Both the position numbers and the translations under genes were made by a program. Under the pieces are notes generated by a model, which did not search any database, had not been told where the DNA came from, and saw only the letters and a list, made by a program, of their open reading frames with translations. A stretch of DNA of 64,000 nucleotides from Variovorax sp. WS11 (GTDB taxonomy: Bacteria; Pseudomonadota; Gammaproteobacteria; Burkholderiales; Burkholderiaceae_C): contig NZ_JAAGOW010000005.1 in the NCBI RefSeq assembly GCF_010499245.1, positions 1 to 64,000 of the forward strand, given 5' to 3'. How positions within the stretch are numbered: position 1 is the stretch's first letter; each line of letters begins with the position of its first letter. This document shows, one piece after another, positions 1 to 6,655 of the stretch.

Positions 1-2
1 CG

Positions 3-113
3 CCCGTGTACGACGTGCAGCCAGCCCCGGGCTACTGGCGAGGCGAGCGCTGGCGCCATCGCCATCACCAACGCGACTGGGATGACCGCGGTGACCGGGA
101 CTATCGGTACTGA
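3..113 (+). CDS. C-terminal end of a small basic His/Arg/Trp-rich protein (partial)
   Basis: The window opens inside a frame that ends at a TGA at 111-113. The 36 visible residues are rich in Arg, His, Asp, Trp and Tyr, as in the tails of small exported proteins with repeated Gly-Tyr-Trp/Trp-Arg-Gly patterns common in Burkholderiales. The start lies outside the window, so neither length nor a signal peptide can be judged and no function is assigned. Confidence 0.4.
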   Translation, partial: PVYDVQPAPGYWRGERWRHRHHQRDWDDRGDRDYRY

Positions 114-157
114 GACGTGCTGAATGCCCGGGGGGCCGGAAACGAACCGGCACGCCG

Positions 158-469
158 ATCGGTGAGCGAGCGCTGCCCATCAGGCTCTTTCTTCAACTGT
201 TCCTTGGTGCGATCGAGCTGCTTCATCTGCTCGCGCAGCTTCTTGACCTTGTCCTGCAGCCGCTCGATCTTGGCTTCGACTTCCGTCGGCTGCGTGCGAT
301 CGTTCGTCTCCAGGGCGTCGAGGTAGCGCTGGATGCTCTGCTCGATCTGCCGCTGCCGTGCATCAATCTTACCGGCGTTGAAGCTACGATCGCGGCTGTT
401 GACCGCCTTGAACTTGCTACCGTCGATGATCACAATGGCATGAGAGAACAGCTTGAGGTCGCGGCACAA
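158..469 (-). pseudogene. IS1182-family transposase fragment
   Basis: About 104 residues resemble the middle of IS1182-type DDE transposases: an Ile-Asp-Gly-Ser-Lys-Phe-Lys-Ala-Val-Asn block carrying a catalytic Asp, then Arg-Asp-Arg-Ser-Phe and a long charged coiled-coil region. The frame continues to 101, but the last 18 residues no longer look like the family. The N-terminal third and the rest of the catalytic domain are missing. The upstream edge meets another transposase fragment of opposite orientation at about 460-470. This is a dead remnant; the family is recognised from memory of its conserved block. Confidence 0.7.
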
Positions 470-742
470 AGCCGACGAAGCTCCTCGCCTACTGCCTGCA
501 GGTCACCTTGAAGGCCCAGCTCAAACGCTTGGCACATGGCATCACGCCGGCCAAGGTGATCGCCAAGATGGTGGACGTGCACGCGCCCACCACCGATGGC
601 AGGGAGCTCGTGCTGTCGCAATACACCCAGCACGAGGCCGATCACCGCATGCTGCTGGACCTGCTGCGAAGCTGCCCGAGCAACCTCCGCCGAAGATCAC
701 CGCCAAGCACGCCCGCATCACCGCCAAACCAGTCTCGCTGTA
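460..742 (+). pseudogene. Transposase C-terminal fragment (IS1634-like), frameshifted
   Basis: The frame from 460 reads a Leu-Leu-Ala-Tyr-Cys-Leu-Gln-Val-Thr-Leu-Lys segment, then a Val-Asp-Val-His-x-Pro-Thr-Thr-Asp-Gly-Arg-x-Leu-Val-Leu-Ser block. This is the usual C-terminus of IS1634-type transposases. Near 670 the match jumps to another frame, which carries Leu-Pro-Glu-Gln-Pro-Pro-Pro-Lys-Ile-Thr-Ala-Lys and stops at 741-743. Catalytic residues lie upstream and are lost. It abuts the inverted IS1182 fragment, so two elements recombined or were deleted into each other here. The family name is less certain than the transposase identity. Confidence 0.6.
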
Positions 743-820
743 GTGGAGACCTTGGCGATCACGCTCAATCAAATCAAAGTACTTAGCCAGGCTTCACACA
801 GGTCAGTTGAGAAAGATGGG

Positions 821-1066
821 CTAAATACCTGCTTGGGTCGCCAGTTCCGCCACTGACACGCCGATACCCGCGGCGATCTGCACGATGGTCATCACGCCAG
901 GGTTCTGCGTCCCGCGTTCGATGCTGCTCATGTAGGAACGGTCGATCTGGCTGCGATGCGCGAGCTCTTCCTGCGAGATGCCGCGCGCCTTGCGCAATGA
1001 CCGGATGGCAGCGCCCAACTCGACCAATGCGGGGTCGAGCGCGTGTTTGGGCGAGGCGATCGGCAT
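821..1066 (-). CDS. XRE-family helix-turn-helix regulator (small)
   Basis: An 81-residue protein that is almost entirely one HTH_3 (Cro/C1) domain: Leu-Gly-x-Ala-Ile-Arg-x-Leu-Arg-Lys, then Gly-Ile-Ser-Gln-Glu-Glu-Leu-Ala and Ser-Ser-Ile-Glu-Arg-Gly, then an Asn-Pro motif and helices 4-5. The frame stays open upstream to 1561, but the ATG at 1066 gives the usual length for stand-alone XRE repressors and the upstream residues look non-coding. It is divergent from the XRE-cupin gene at 1278. Targets are unknown; autoregulation and a mobile-element origin are guesses from context. Confidence 0.75.
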   Translation of the reverse strand: MPIASPKHALDPALVELGAAIRSLRKARGISQEELAHRSQIDRSYMSSIERGTQNPGVMTIVQIAAGIGVSVAELATQAGI

Positions 1067-1277
1067 AGACAAAATGCTCTCGCCATGTGTACGATCGCAC
1101 CACGGACGATCTTCCACATTTAAAGGCTCCTTCCCAGGCTCTCGTATCGCCACAGGGCCTGGCTTCGCAACACAAGGGCACCGTTGCTGCATGACCCGCC
1201 GACAGCTTGCTTCGCCGCTTCCGACGGCCCGCTCCCTGAGGCTGCCGGTGTCCGTGACACGCGCACGGCCGCTGCTC

Positions 1278-1862
1278 ATGGCGCAACCAGAGCGCAGCAG
1301 GCCTGCGTCGCTGATTGGCCGCCAGGTGCGCGCCTTGCGCGTGGCAGCTGGTGCTTCCGCCGGCGGCTTGGCTCGAAGCTCGGGAATCTCTCCCTCCATG
1401 CTCTCGCGTATCGAGCGCGGCCTGGTCTCCCCTTCGGTGGAGACCCTGGACCGCATTGCCGTCGGCCTGGGCGTGCCGGTCTCGCGCTTTTTCGGCGACC
1501 AGGCCAGCCGCACGGACTTCAGCCATGTGCCCGCAGGAAAGGGCATCCTGGTGGACCGCATCGGAGCGGTGGCCGACTACCGCTACGAGCTGCTGGGCCA
1601 CCAGCTCTCGGGCAACCTGTTCGTGGAGCCCTACCTAGTCACGCTGCTGCCCGGGGCCGAGCCCTACGTGACGTTTCAGCACCCGGGAATCAAGTTCCTG
1701 CACCTGCTGACGGGGCGGATCCGCTACCGCTATGGCAACAAGGTGGTGAGCCTGGGCGCGGGCGACTCGCTGCTGTTCGACGCCACGGCGCTGCACGGCA
1801 TCGAGGACATCGGCGAGCTGCTCGTGGCGTACCTGTCGGTGGTGTTCACGCTGCGCGACTGA
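1278..1862 (+). CDS. XRE regulator with C-terminal cupin sensor domain
   Basis: A 194-residue protein with an N-terminal HTH_3 domain (about residues 10-70, with a Ser-Arg-Ile-Glu-Arg-Gly recognition region) and a cupin_2 domain (about 110-190, with Gly-Ile-Lys-Phe-Leu-His-Leu-Leu and Gly-Asp-Ser-Leu-Leu-Phe-Asp). This is the layout of PuuR/SutR-type regulators, where the cupin binds a small effector. Neither the ATG at 1278 nor the in-frame ATG at 1191 has a strong Shine-Dalgarno; 1278 was chosen because family members start about ten residues before the HTH. No target operon is adjacent. Confidence 0.75.
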   Translation: MAQPERSRPASLIGRQVRALRVAAGASAGGLARSSGISPSMLSRIERGLVSPSVETLDRIAVGLGVPVSRFFGDQASRTDFSHVPAGKGILVDRIGAVADYRYELLGHQLSGNLFVEPYLVTLLPGAEPYVTFQHPGIKFLHLLTGRIRYRYGNKVVSLGAGDSLLFDATALHGIEDIGELLVAYLSVVFTLRD

Positions 1863-1973
1863 AGCGCTCGATGGCCCATGCGGGGTGCGGCCTGCATCGG
1901 TTCGGCCGCCCGTGGTGTGCGCGGTGGGGAGGGCTGGCGTCAGACAATGTAAACACGCAGGCGCTGCCGAGCC

Positions 1974-2177
1974 TCAGTCGGCTCGACGCTCCACGCCGGC
2001 GCCGATGCGATCGAGGTCGCCGCGGATCTCTTGCAACACGCCGACGTTGAGCTTGAGGGCATCGAAGTAGACCTGCTTGATGTGGGAGCTCAGCCCGGCG
2101 ACACCAGAGGCGGCATGGGCGCGCTGCAGCAGTTCGGCCTCCTCGTCGTTGAACTTGATGGACACGATGCTGGGCAT
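1974..2177 (-). CDS. Small ribbon-helix-helix-like protein
   Basis: A 67-residue protein beginning with a short strand (Ile-Val-Ser-Ile-Lys-Phe) followed by Asp-Glu-Glu-Ala-Glu-Leu-Leu and a second helix. That is the size and pattern of ribbon-helix-helix DNA-binding proteins of plasmid partition and relaxosome systems. It diverges from the stb-like genes at 2479-3206, and the interval contains short direct repeats, which fits a plasmid control region. Function is inferred only from fold-like pattern and neighbourhood. Confidence 0.5.
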   Translation of the reverse strand: MPSIVSIKFNDEEAELLQRAHAASGVAGLSSHIKQVYFDALKLNVGVLQEIRGDLDRIGAGVERRAD

Positions 2178-2201
2178 GGTCCTACCCCCTCAGGCCCTGT
2201 C

Positions 2202-2283
2202 CATGCGGGTTCCGGCCGGCTGGGTCATACCCCGCCGGTTGCAGGTCATACCGGACTTTGCAGTCTGCATGCGGGTTTGCCGG
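2202..2283. repeat. Interleaved direct repeats between the RHH gene and stb-like genes
   Basis: Two identical 9-mers GGTCATACC lie at 2223-2231 and 2244-2252, 21 bp (two helical turns) apart. They are flanked by two copies of CATGCGGGTT (2202 and 2268), each followed shortly by CCGG. This pattern suggests a cooperative repressor binding site; in plasmid R388 the StbA protein binds 9-bp direct repeats upstream of its stb operon. The rest of 2178-2478 shows no gene that can be supported. Confidence 0.45.
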
Positions 2284-2478
2284 CACCTGGTAGGTGCGTA
2301 TGGTGTATCGCCCCTAGGCGAGTCGGCGAACCCTGTGCCATCCGCCAAAACGCGACCTTCAAAGAGGAAAACGGGTCGGCCGAGCCGAAGGATCGGCCGA
2401 GAGCGTGACAGTAGGCCGAAGGCAGACTGCGTCCAAAGTGTGCTCAAGGTGTACTCCTGCTGCGTCTTCGATGTACTC

Positions 2479-2913
2479 GTGGTGCATCCTGAATTGCAAG
2501 ACGTTCAGAAACGCACCGAAAGGCTGGTTGCGGAGAAGCTCCGAAGCACGTCGATCGTGACCGTGCGCCTGCAGTACCTCGTTGCGGAAGCCCATCTGCT
2601 GGGCCACAGCCACTCGGCCATCCATGCGCGCCTTCAGGCCGGCGGCCTCGAGGCCAGTTGGAACAACTACCGTGTCTGCCTCGTCAGGGCCCGCAAGCGC
2701 GCGGTGCGTGCCGCCAGAGCGGCCGCGGCGCCTCCCGCGAGCTCGCAGCCTGAGCCCAGCCGAGCTTCTCGAGCGCCACACGGCGCAGCCGAGGGTCGTC
2801 CCGGAAGTTCCTCCCCGACGCACGTCCTCGACGCGCTGGCCGGAGCCAAGCAAGTGGCTTCGCGCGACTACGCACAAGTCGCCCGAGACCTTCATCGGAA
2901 GACCCGCCCATGA
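2479..2913 (+). CDS. Plasmid stability protein, StbC-like
   Basis: About 144 residues. The N-terminal half carries a helical segment with Gly-His-Ser-His-Ser-Ala-Ile-His-Ala-Arg-Leu and Gly-Leu-Glu-Ala-Ser-Trp-Asn-Asn-Tyr-Arg, similar to the HTH-like region of short proteins encoded just before StbB in plasmid stability operons. The C-terminal half is Ala/Pro/Ser-rich. The start is uncertain: GTG codons at 2479 and 2482 are the best candidates and the frame is open further upstream. The stop overlaps the ATG of the StbB-like gene (ATGA at 2910-2913), so the two were translationally coupled. Confidence 0.5.
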   Translation: MVHPELQDVQKRTERLVAEKLRSTSIVTVRLQYLVAEAHLLGHSHSAIHARLQAGGLEASWNNYRVCLVRARKRAVRAARAAAAPPASSQPEPSRASRAPHGAAEGRPGSSSPTHVLDALAGAKQVASRDYAQVARDLHRKTRP

Positions 2914-3206
2914 AAATCCGTGTCCTCAACCTCTCGGGCAACGTCGGCAAGAGCACCCTCGCCGTGCACCTGCTCGCTCCTTTCGCCCCCGCCTCCAAGA
3001 TCAGCAGCGTCCAGTCCATCAACGGCAGCAACGTCAACGACGTGGCCGACTTCCCTCATCTTGAGCCGGTCCGCCGGTCCGCCGGTCCGCCGGTCCGCCG
3101 ATACGCCGCATGTCGCCCAGTCAAGACCTGTTTGCCGGGCGTGGCCCGAAAGTCAGCTCACGAGACCACGAGGGTGGGATCGGCCTTGGGCCTTGCACCC
3201 TGTTGA
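2910..3206 (+). pseudogene. Truncated StbB-like nucleotide-binding plasmid stability protein
   Basis: The first ~50 residues match the start of StbB/ParA-type ATPases: Leu-Asn-Leu-Ser-Gly-Asn-Val-Gly-Lys-Ser-Thr is a deviant Walker A motif, followed by His-Leu-Leu-Ala-Pro and a Val-Gln-Ser-Ile-Asn segment. Similarity ends at about 3057, just before an 8-bp tandem repeat. The following residues to the stop at 3206 are Arg/Pro-rich and unlike the family. Most of the ATPase (Walker B, partner surface) is missing, so this is a remnant of an integrated plasmid or conjugative element. Confidence 0.6.
3066..3097. repeat. Four tandem copies of an 8-bp unit CCGGTCCG
   Basis: Perfect head-to-tail copies at 3066, 3074, 3082 and 3090. 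They start a few bases after recognisable StbB coding sequence ends, so the array marks the truncation point. The unit length is not a multiple of three and shifts any frame running through it. Confidence 0.85.
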
Positions 3207-3268
3207 CGTGCCCTCACGACCCTTTTTGCACGCCCTGGGCCGTGTCGCCTTGGCGCACAGGTGATGGA

Positions 3269-3526
3269 ATGCAACTCGACATCTTCGAACACAGCCGCGA
3301 GGTGATGCTGAGGAACGACGCCGTGCATGCGCTCGAGCAGCGCGACGCGTCGGCCGCACTGCAGGCTTACCAGCCCCTTTCCCGGGAATATCCGGCCGAC
3401 GCGTCCTTGCCGGCACTACGCGTTCTCAGCGGGTACATCGAGCAGGCCGAAGTCGACCGGCACGACGTGCTTCGCGACCATGAAGCCTTGCGCGAGGCGC
3501 GGCAGTTGCTGCACGAGACGAGCTGA
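3269..3526 (+). pseudogene. N-terminal part of a conserved Burkholderiales hypothetical, probably frameshifted
   Basis: The 85-residue frame starts Met-Gln-Leu-Asp-Ile-Phe-Glu-His-Ser-Arg-Glu-Val-Met-Leu-Arg-Asn-Asp, an opening recalled from a larger conserved hypothetical family of Burkholderiales. A stop follows at 3524-3526. Just after it, other frames carry Ala-Ala-Ala-Trp-Leu-Ala-Ala-Ser-Trp-Arg-Glu and then a Pro-Ser-Phe-Trp-Arg-Ala-Gly stretch that look like later parts of the same protein. The gene was probably longer and is broken by frameshifts. Function unknown. Confidence 0.45.
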
Positions 3527-3658
3527 CCCGCCGCACAGCGCACCTTCGGGATCTCGGTGCCGCCGCGTGGCTCGCTGCGAGCTGGCGGGAGCGATGCCTC
3601 CGCACGTCGAAGGCGAAAGCCTTGAGCTGGGGGCGGGTGCAGTGCACACCCCCAGCTT

Positions 3659-3856
3659 CTGGCGCGCTGGCTGCTGCTGGGGCATGTGGCGAGTCACGCC
3701 GAGCGTGCGCTCAAGGAGCACGAGCAAATGCTGGCGCAGATGGCTTCGCGCGACGTCGCGGGCCTCGGCGCCAGCGTCTCCTCCCATATCGACCACATCA
3801 CCGCGCATGTTGCCGCACTGCGCGAGCAGGCGCCGGCGACCTACTTCGCCGATTGA
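3659..3856 (+). pseudogene. C-terminal fragment of a GntR/FCD-type regulator
   Basis: The frame ending with TGA at 3854-3856 reads His-Ala-Glu-Arg-Ala-Leu-Lys-Glu-His-Glu-Gln-Met-Leu-Ala, then Arg-Asp-Val-Ala-Gly-Leu and Ser-Ser-His-Ile-Asp-His-Ile. This is the pattern of the last helices of an FCD effector domain (Glu-His-x2-Ile/Leu-Leu-x-Ala-x3-Arg-Asp). No winged-helix N-terminus is found upstream, so only the tail of the gene remains. Identification rests on pattern only. Confidence 0.45.
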
Positions 3857-4052
3857 GCGGCCTGCGGCCAACGCCGTGACCAGGACTGGGCCCGTGACGC
3901 GTTCGCCGCGATCGAAGCGGGCCAGCGGCGACGCCGTGCGCAAGGTCGCCGAGCACCCGACGAAGTGAATCGATCCGCCGCGTCCCGTGCCCTTTCTTGT
4001 CGGACTGGCAGACAAGAAAGACCCATACTCTGAGGGCCAACGGGGGGCGCAA

Positions 4053-4429
4053 ATGGAAAGCGTAGAGAACCTGGAGCAGACCGAAACTGGCCCGCGTCAC
4101 GTTATTCAGGGCATCTACCAAGGCACCCGGATTGAAGTGATCGCCGCCACAGCATCCATGCCGACGAGTGGCTGTTTCATGTATATGTTCATCACAGCCA
4201 GGGACGCGCCGATCGCTTGACTGAATTGCCGACTAGCCATAGGGCAAAAAGCTTGCAAGACGCCTTTGACCATGGCTTGAAGCTTGCCCTGTCTCATCTG
4301 AGGTCCAAGCAACTTCGCCTTGCAGTGGCCGGTCGATCCTCAGCATCGGGTCTGAGGGTACTCGACACGCCTCCCGATATTTCGCGTTCCTGCATCCGGC
4401 AATGGACGGCGCGCGTACTACCGGCATGA
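4053..4429 (+). pseudogene. Small hypothetical gene with a probable frameshift
   Basis: An ATG at 4053, nine bases after a GGGGGG run that could act as ribosome binding site, opens a frame that ends at 4220. From about 4140 the coding character moves to another frame, which reads Ile-His-Ala-Asp-Glu-Trp-Leu-Phe-His-Val-Tyr-Val-His-His and continues to a stop at 4427-4429. Joining the two halves gives one plausible ~125-residue protein, so a one-base indel at 4136-4160 is likely. Alternatively these are two unrelated short frames. No family recognised. Confidence 0.35.
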
Positions 4430-5670
4430 ATCTTCGTTTCCAATTCAAGCGGCACACGGTGCTGCTGAGCGCCGCGCTCCTCATGGGCTGCTCGCCGGTT
4501 CGGATTCTCAATAGCTTTGTGCCAGAAGGCACCTACCAAAGGGAAGCGGGCATCGCCTACGGCACCGAGCCACGACAGCAACTGGACGTCTACCAGCCGC
4601 TCGCAGGCGGGGAGCCCACCGAAGGACAGCGACCGCTGATCCTGTTCTTCTACGGCGGAAACTGGAGCCAGGGCGAGCGTGCCGACTACAGGTTCGTCGG
4701 AGAAGCGCTGTCGGCACGCGGAGCCGTAGTCGTGATTCCAGACTATCGCCTTTCGCCCCAGGTGACATACCCCGAGTTCCTGCGGGATGGAGCAAGGGCC
4801 CTGCAGTGGAGTTTGCGCAATGCGGCTAGCCTCGGCGCCGATCCGAAGCGGGTGTACGTGATGGGCCACAGCGCAGGCGCCTACATCGCCGGAATGCTGG
4901 CGCTTGACGCGCGCTGGCTGAATGAAGCCGGTGCCGGACCCGATCAGCTCGCCGGCTGGATCGGTCTGGCCGGGCCCTACGACTTCCTGCCGATCGGAGA
5001 TCCAAGGACGCGGCTAGCCTTCAACTGGCCGGATACGCCCGCGAACTCGCAACCGCTGGTCCATGTTTCTCCCGCATCGCCGCCGGCCCTCCTTATGGCG
5101 GCTTCGAACGACAGAGTGGTCGATCCACGGCGCAACACCGCTCGCATGGTCGAGCGTCTGCGCGCCGCCGGAGTCGAGGTGACGACGCGCGAATTCGACG
5201 ACCTCGGCCACGCCACGCTGATCGGCGCGGTCGCCAAGCCGCTGGAGTGGATCGGCGGGCCGGTGCTGCCGCCGATACTCTCTTTCGTCGGCCTGGCGCC
5301 GGCCGATTCATCACCTTACCCGCGCGCCGCGGCCGCAGCGACGATGCGTGCGACGTTGGCTTCATCAAAGAAGTCGGCCGGCGACATCACGCCCGCGTTC
5401 ACGCGGGCGAAGCCGTCCATCGCCTCCTGGTTGCCGTGCACCGCCAGCAGCAGCTGCTGCAGTTCTGGCGGCGGTGGCTCGAGCCTCGCGAAATCGCAGC
5501 TGAACTCGTACATCGGCAGAGCCTGTGTGTCGCGCGTGGCCTGGTACTCGCCCATCGCCGCGTCGAAGCCGCGCTCGCCCGAGAACGCCTGGTCGAGCGC
5601 GGTTGCACAGAGCTCGGCGTCGCGGAACGCGTCCTGGATGCCTTGCGCGGTGATGAATTCCTTGTCGTAG
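4426..5670 (+). CDS. Alpha/beta hydrolase lipoprotein with run-on C-terminus
   Basis: From the ATG at 4426 a lipoprotein signal ends in a Leu-Met-Gly-Cys lipobox (about residue 22). Residues ~55-290 are an alpha/beta-hydrolase_3-like (carboxylesterase/kynurenine formamidase-like) domain: Phe-Phe-Tyr-Gly-Gly-Asn-Trp oxyanion region, nucleophile elbow Gly-His-Ser-Ala-Gly, an Asn-Asp-Arg-Val-Val-Asp loop with the acid, and Asp-Leu-Gly-His with the catalytic His. The domain is complete near 5300, but no stop follows until 5670, adding ~120 Ser/Ala/Arg-rich residues fully antisense to the convergent FAD oxidoreductase. The natural stop has probably been lost. An in-frame ATG at 4402 is an alternative start. 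Substrate unknown. Confidence 0.75.
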   Translation: MNLRFQFKRHTVLLSAALLMGCSPVRILNSFVPEGTYQREAGIAYGTEPRQQLDVYQPLAGGEPTEGQRPLILFFYGGNWSQGERADYRFVGEALSARGAVVVIPDYRLSPQVTYPEFLRDGARALQWSLRNAASLGADPKRVYVMGHSAGAYIAGMLALDARWLNEAGAGPDQLAGWIGLAGPYDFLPIGDPRTRLAFNWPDTPANSQPLVHVSPASPPALLMAASNDRVVDPRRNTARMVERLRAAGVEVTTREFDDLGHATLIGAVAKPLEWIGGPVLPPILSFVGLAPADSSPYPRAAAAATMRATLASSKKSAGDITPAFTRAKPSIASWLPCTASSSCCSSGGGGSSLAKSQLNSYIGRACVSRVAWYSPIAASKPRSPENAWSSAVAQSSASRNASWMPCAVMNSLS

Positions 5671-6527
5671 CCGGCGTCGCCCACCAGCGCCCAGCCCGCA
5701 CCGTACGGCTTGCGGAAATAGTTCGGCACCGCGGTGCCGAGCAAGCGTGCTTCGCGCCGGGCTGCGTGGATCCGCTCGGCGAAGGACGGCGCCAGCTCGA
5801 ACGTCTTCAGCACGTTGCCTTCGATGTCGTCCTTGTTGGCCTTGAACTCGGCGGTCGGCCAGCCGGCGATGACCAGGGTCAAGTCGTCGTTCGTCGGCCA
5901 GGCCGCGAACGCCCGATGCGGGCGCACGCAAGCCTCGAAGCGGCCGTTCATCGGCAGCCCGCTCCAGTAGCTGTAGTAGCCGTAGCACAGCGGCGGTCTC
6001 TCGTGGTACTGCTCGGGCTCGACGGTCTTGGCGACGAGCGAGTGCCGGCCGTCCGCACCGATCACGACGCGGGCGTGCTCGGTGACGCTGGCGCCACCCC
6101 GGCTGCGACCGCGGATGCCGGTGACACGGCCCGCGTCGATGATCAGCTCGTCGACGCTGAATGCCTGCCGCACCTCGGCCCCGGCCTCGGCCGCGGCCTC
6201 GACGAGCAGTTCGTCGAGCACGGTGCGTCGCGGTCCGTACGCGACCGGACTCGCGACGGTGCCCGGCGCGCCCGCGATCGTGAAGGGGCCGAAGTCGAAC
6301 GCGTAGGTGTCGATCGGCGGGCAACCGCTGGCAACGACCCGGTCGAGCAGGCCCCATCGGTCGAGCGCGGCCACGCCCGGGGGATGGACGAGGTGCGTCG
6401 AAAGGGTGTCGCTCGGGAAGCTCGCCCGATCGACGACGAGCACTTTGCAGCCCTTGCGCGCGAGCAGCATCGCGGTCGGGGCGCCGGCGCAGCGCGCGCC
6501 GAGCACGATGGCGTCGTAGCGGTTCAT
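5316..6527 (-). CDS. FAD-dependent oxidoreductase (geranylgeranyl-reductase/monooxygenase-like)
   Basis: A 403-residue flavoprotein. The N-terminus has the FAD-binding signature Val-Leu-Gly-Ala-Arg-Cys-Ala-Gly (a GxRxAG variant of GxGxxG), then Val-Val-Asp-Arg for the ribose and Gly-Ala-Asp-Gly-Arg-His-Ser at about 180. The second FAD motif, Ala-Leu-Val-Gly-Asp-Ala-Gly, sits near 285. This is the group A flavin monooxygenase/geranylgeranyl reductase fold, often annotated only as NAD(P)/FAD-dependent oxidoreductase. It lies 128 bp downstream of the LuxR/TPR regulator on the same strand and may be its target. Its 3' end overlaps the run-on of the hydrolase gene. Substrate unknown. Confidence 0.8.
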   Translation of the reverse strand: MNRYDAIVLGARCAGAPTAMLLARKGCKVLVVDRASFPSDTLSTHLVHPPGVAALDRWGLLDRVVASGCPPIDTYAFDFGPFTIAGAPGTVASPVAYGPRRTVLDELLVEAAAEAGAEVRQAFSVDELIIDAGRVTGIRGRSRGGASVTEHARVVIGADGRHSLVAKTVEPEQYHERPPLCYGYYSYWSGLPMNGRFEACVRPHRAFAAWPTNDDLTLVIAGWPTAEFKANKDDIEGNVLKTFELAPSFAERIHAARREARLLGTAVPNYFRKPYGAGWALVGDAGYDKEFITAQGIQDAFRDAELCATALDQAFSGERGFDAAMGEYQATRDTQALPMYEFSCDFARLEPPPPELQQLLLAVHGNQEAMDGFARVNAGVMSPADFFDEANVARIVAAAAARG

Positions 6528-6655
6528 TGCATCGTCTTTCTCCGTTCACGTGCAGACGACGCTACGCGCGAACGGGTGTTCGCGCGTCGAAGGAAACACC
6601 CAAATTGCCTCGACGGCGGCGTAGGTGGTTTCACCCACTCTCGGATTGACCCGTG

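Noticed and set aside
978..1277. Upstream extension of the XRE-cupin regulator
   Set aside because: The frame is open, but the extra residues are low-complexity and antisense to the small XRE gene at 821-1066.
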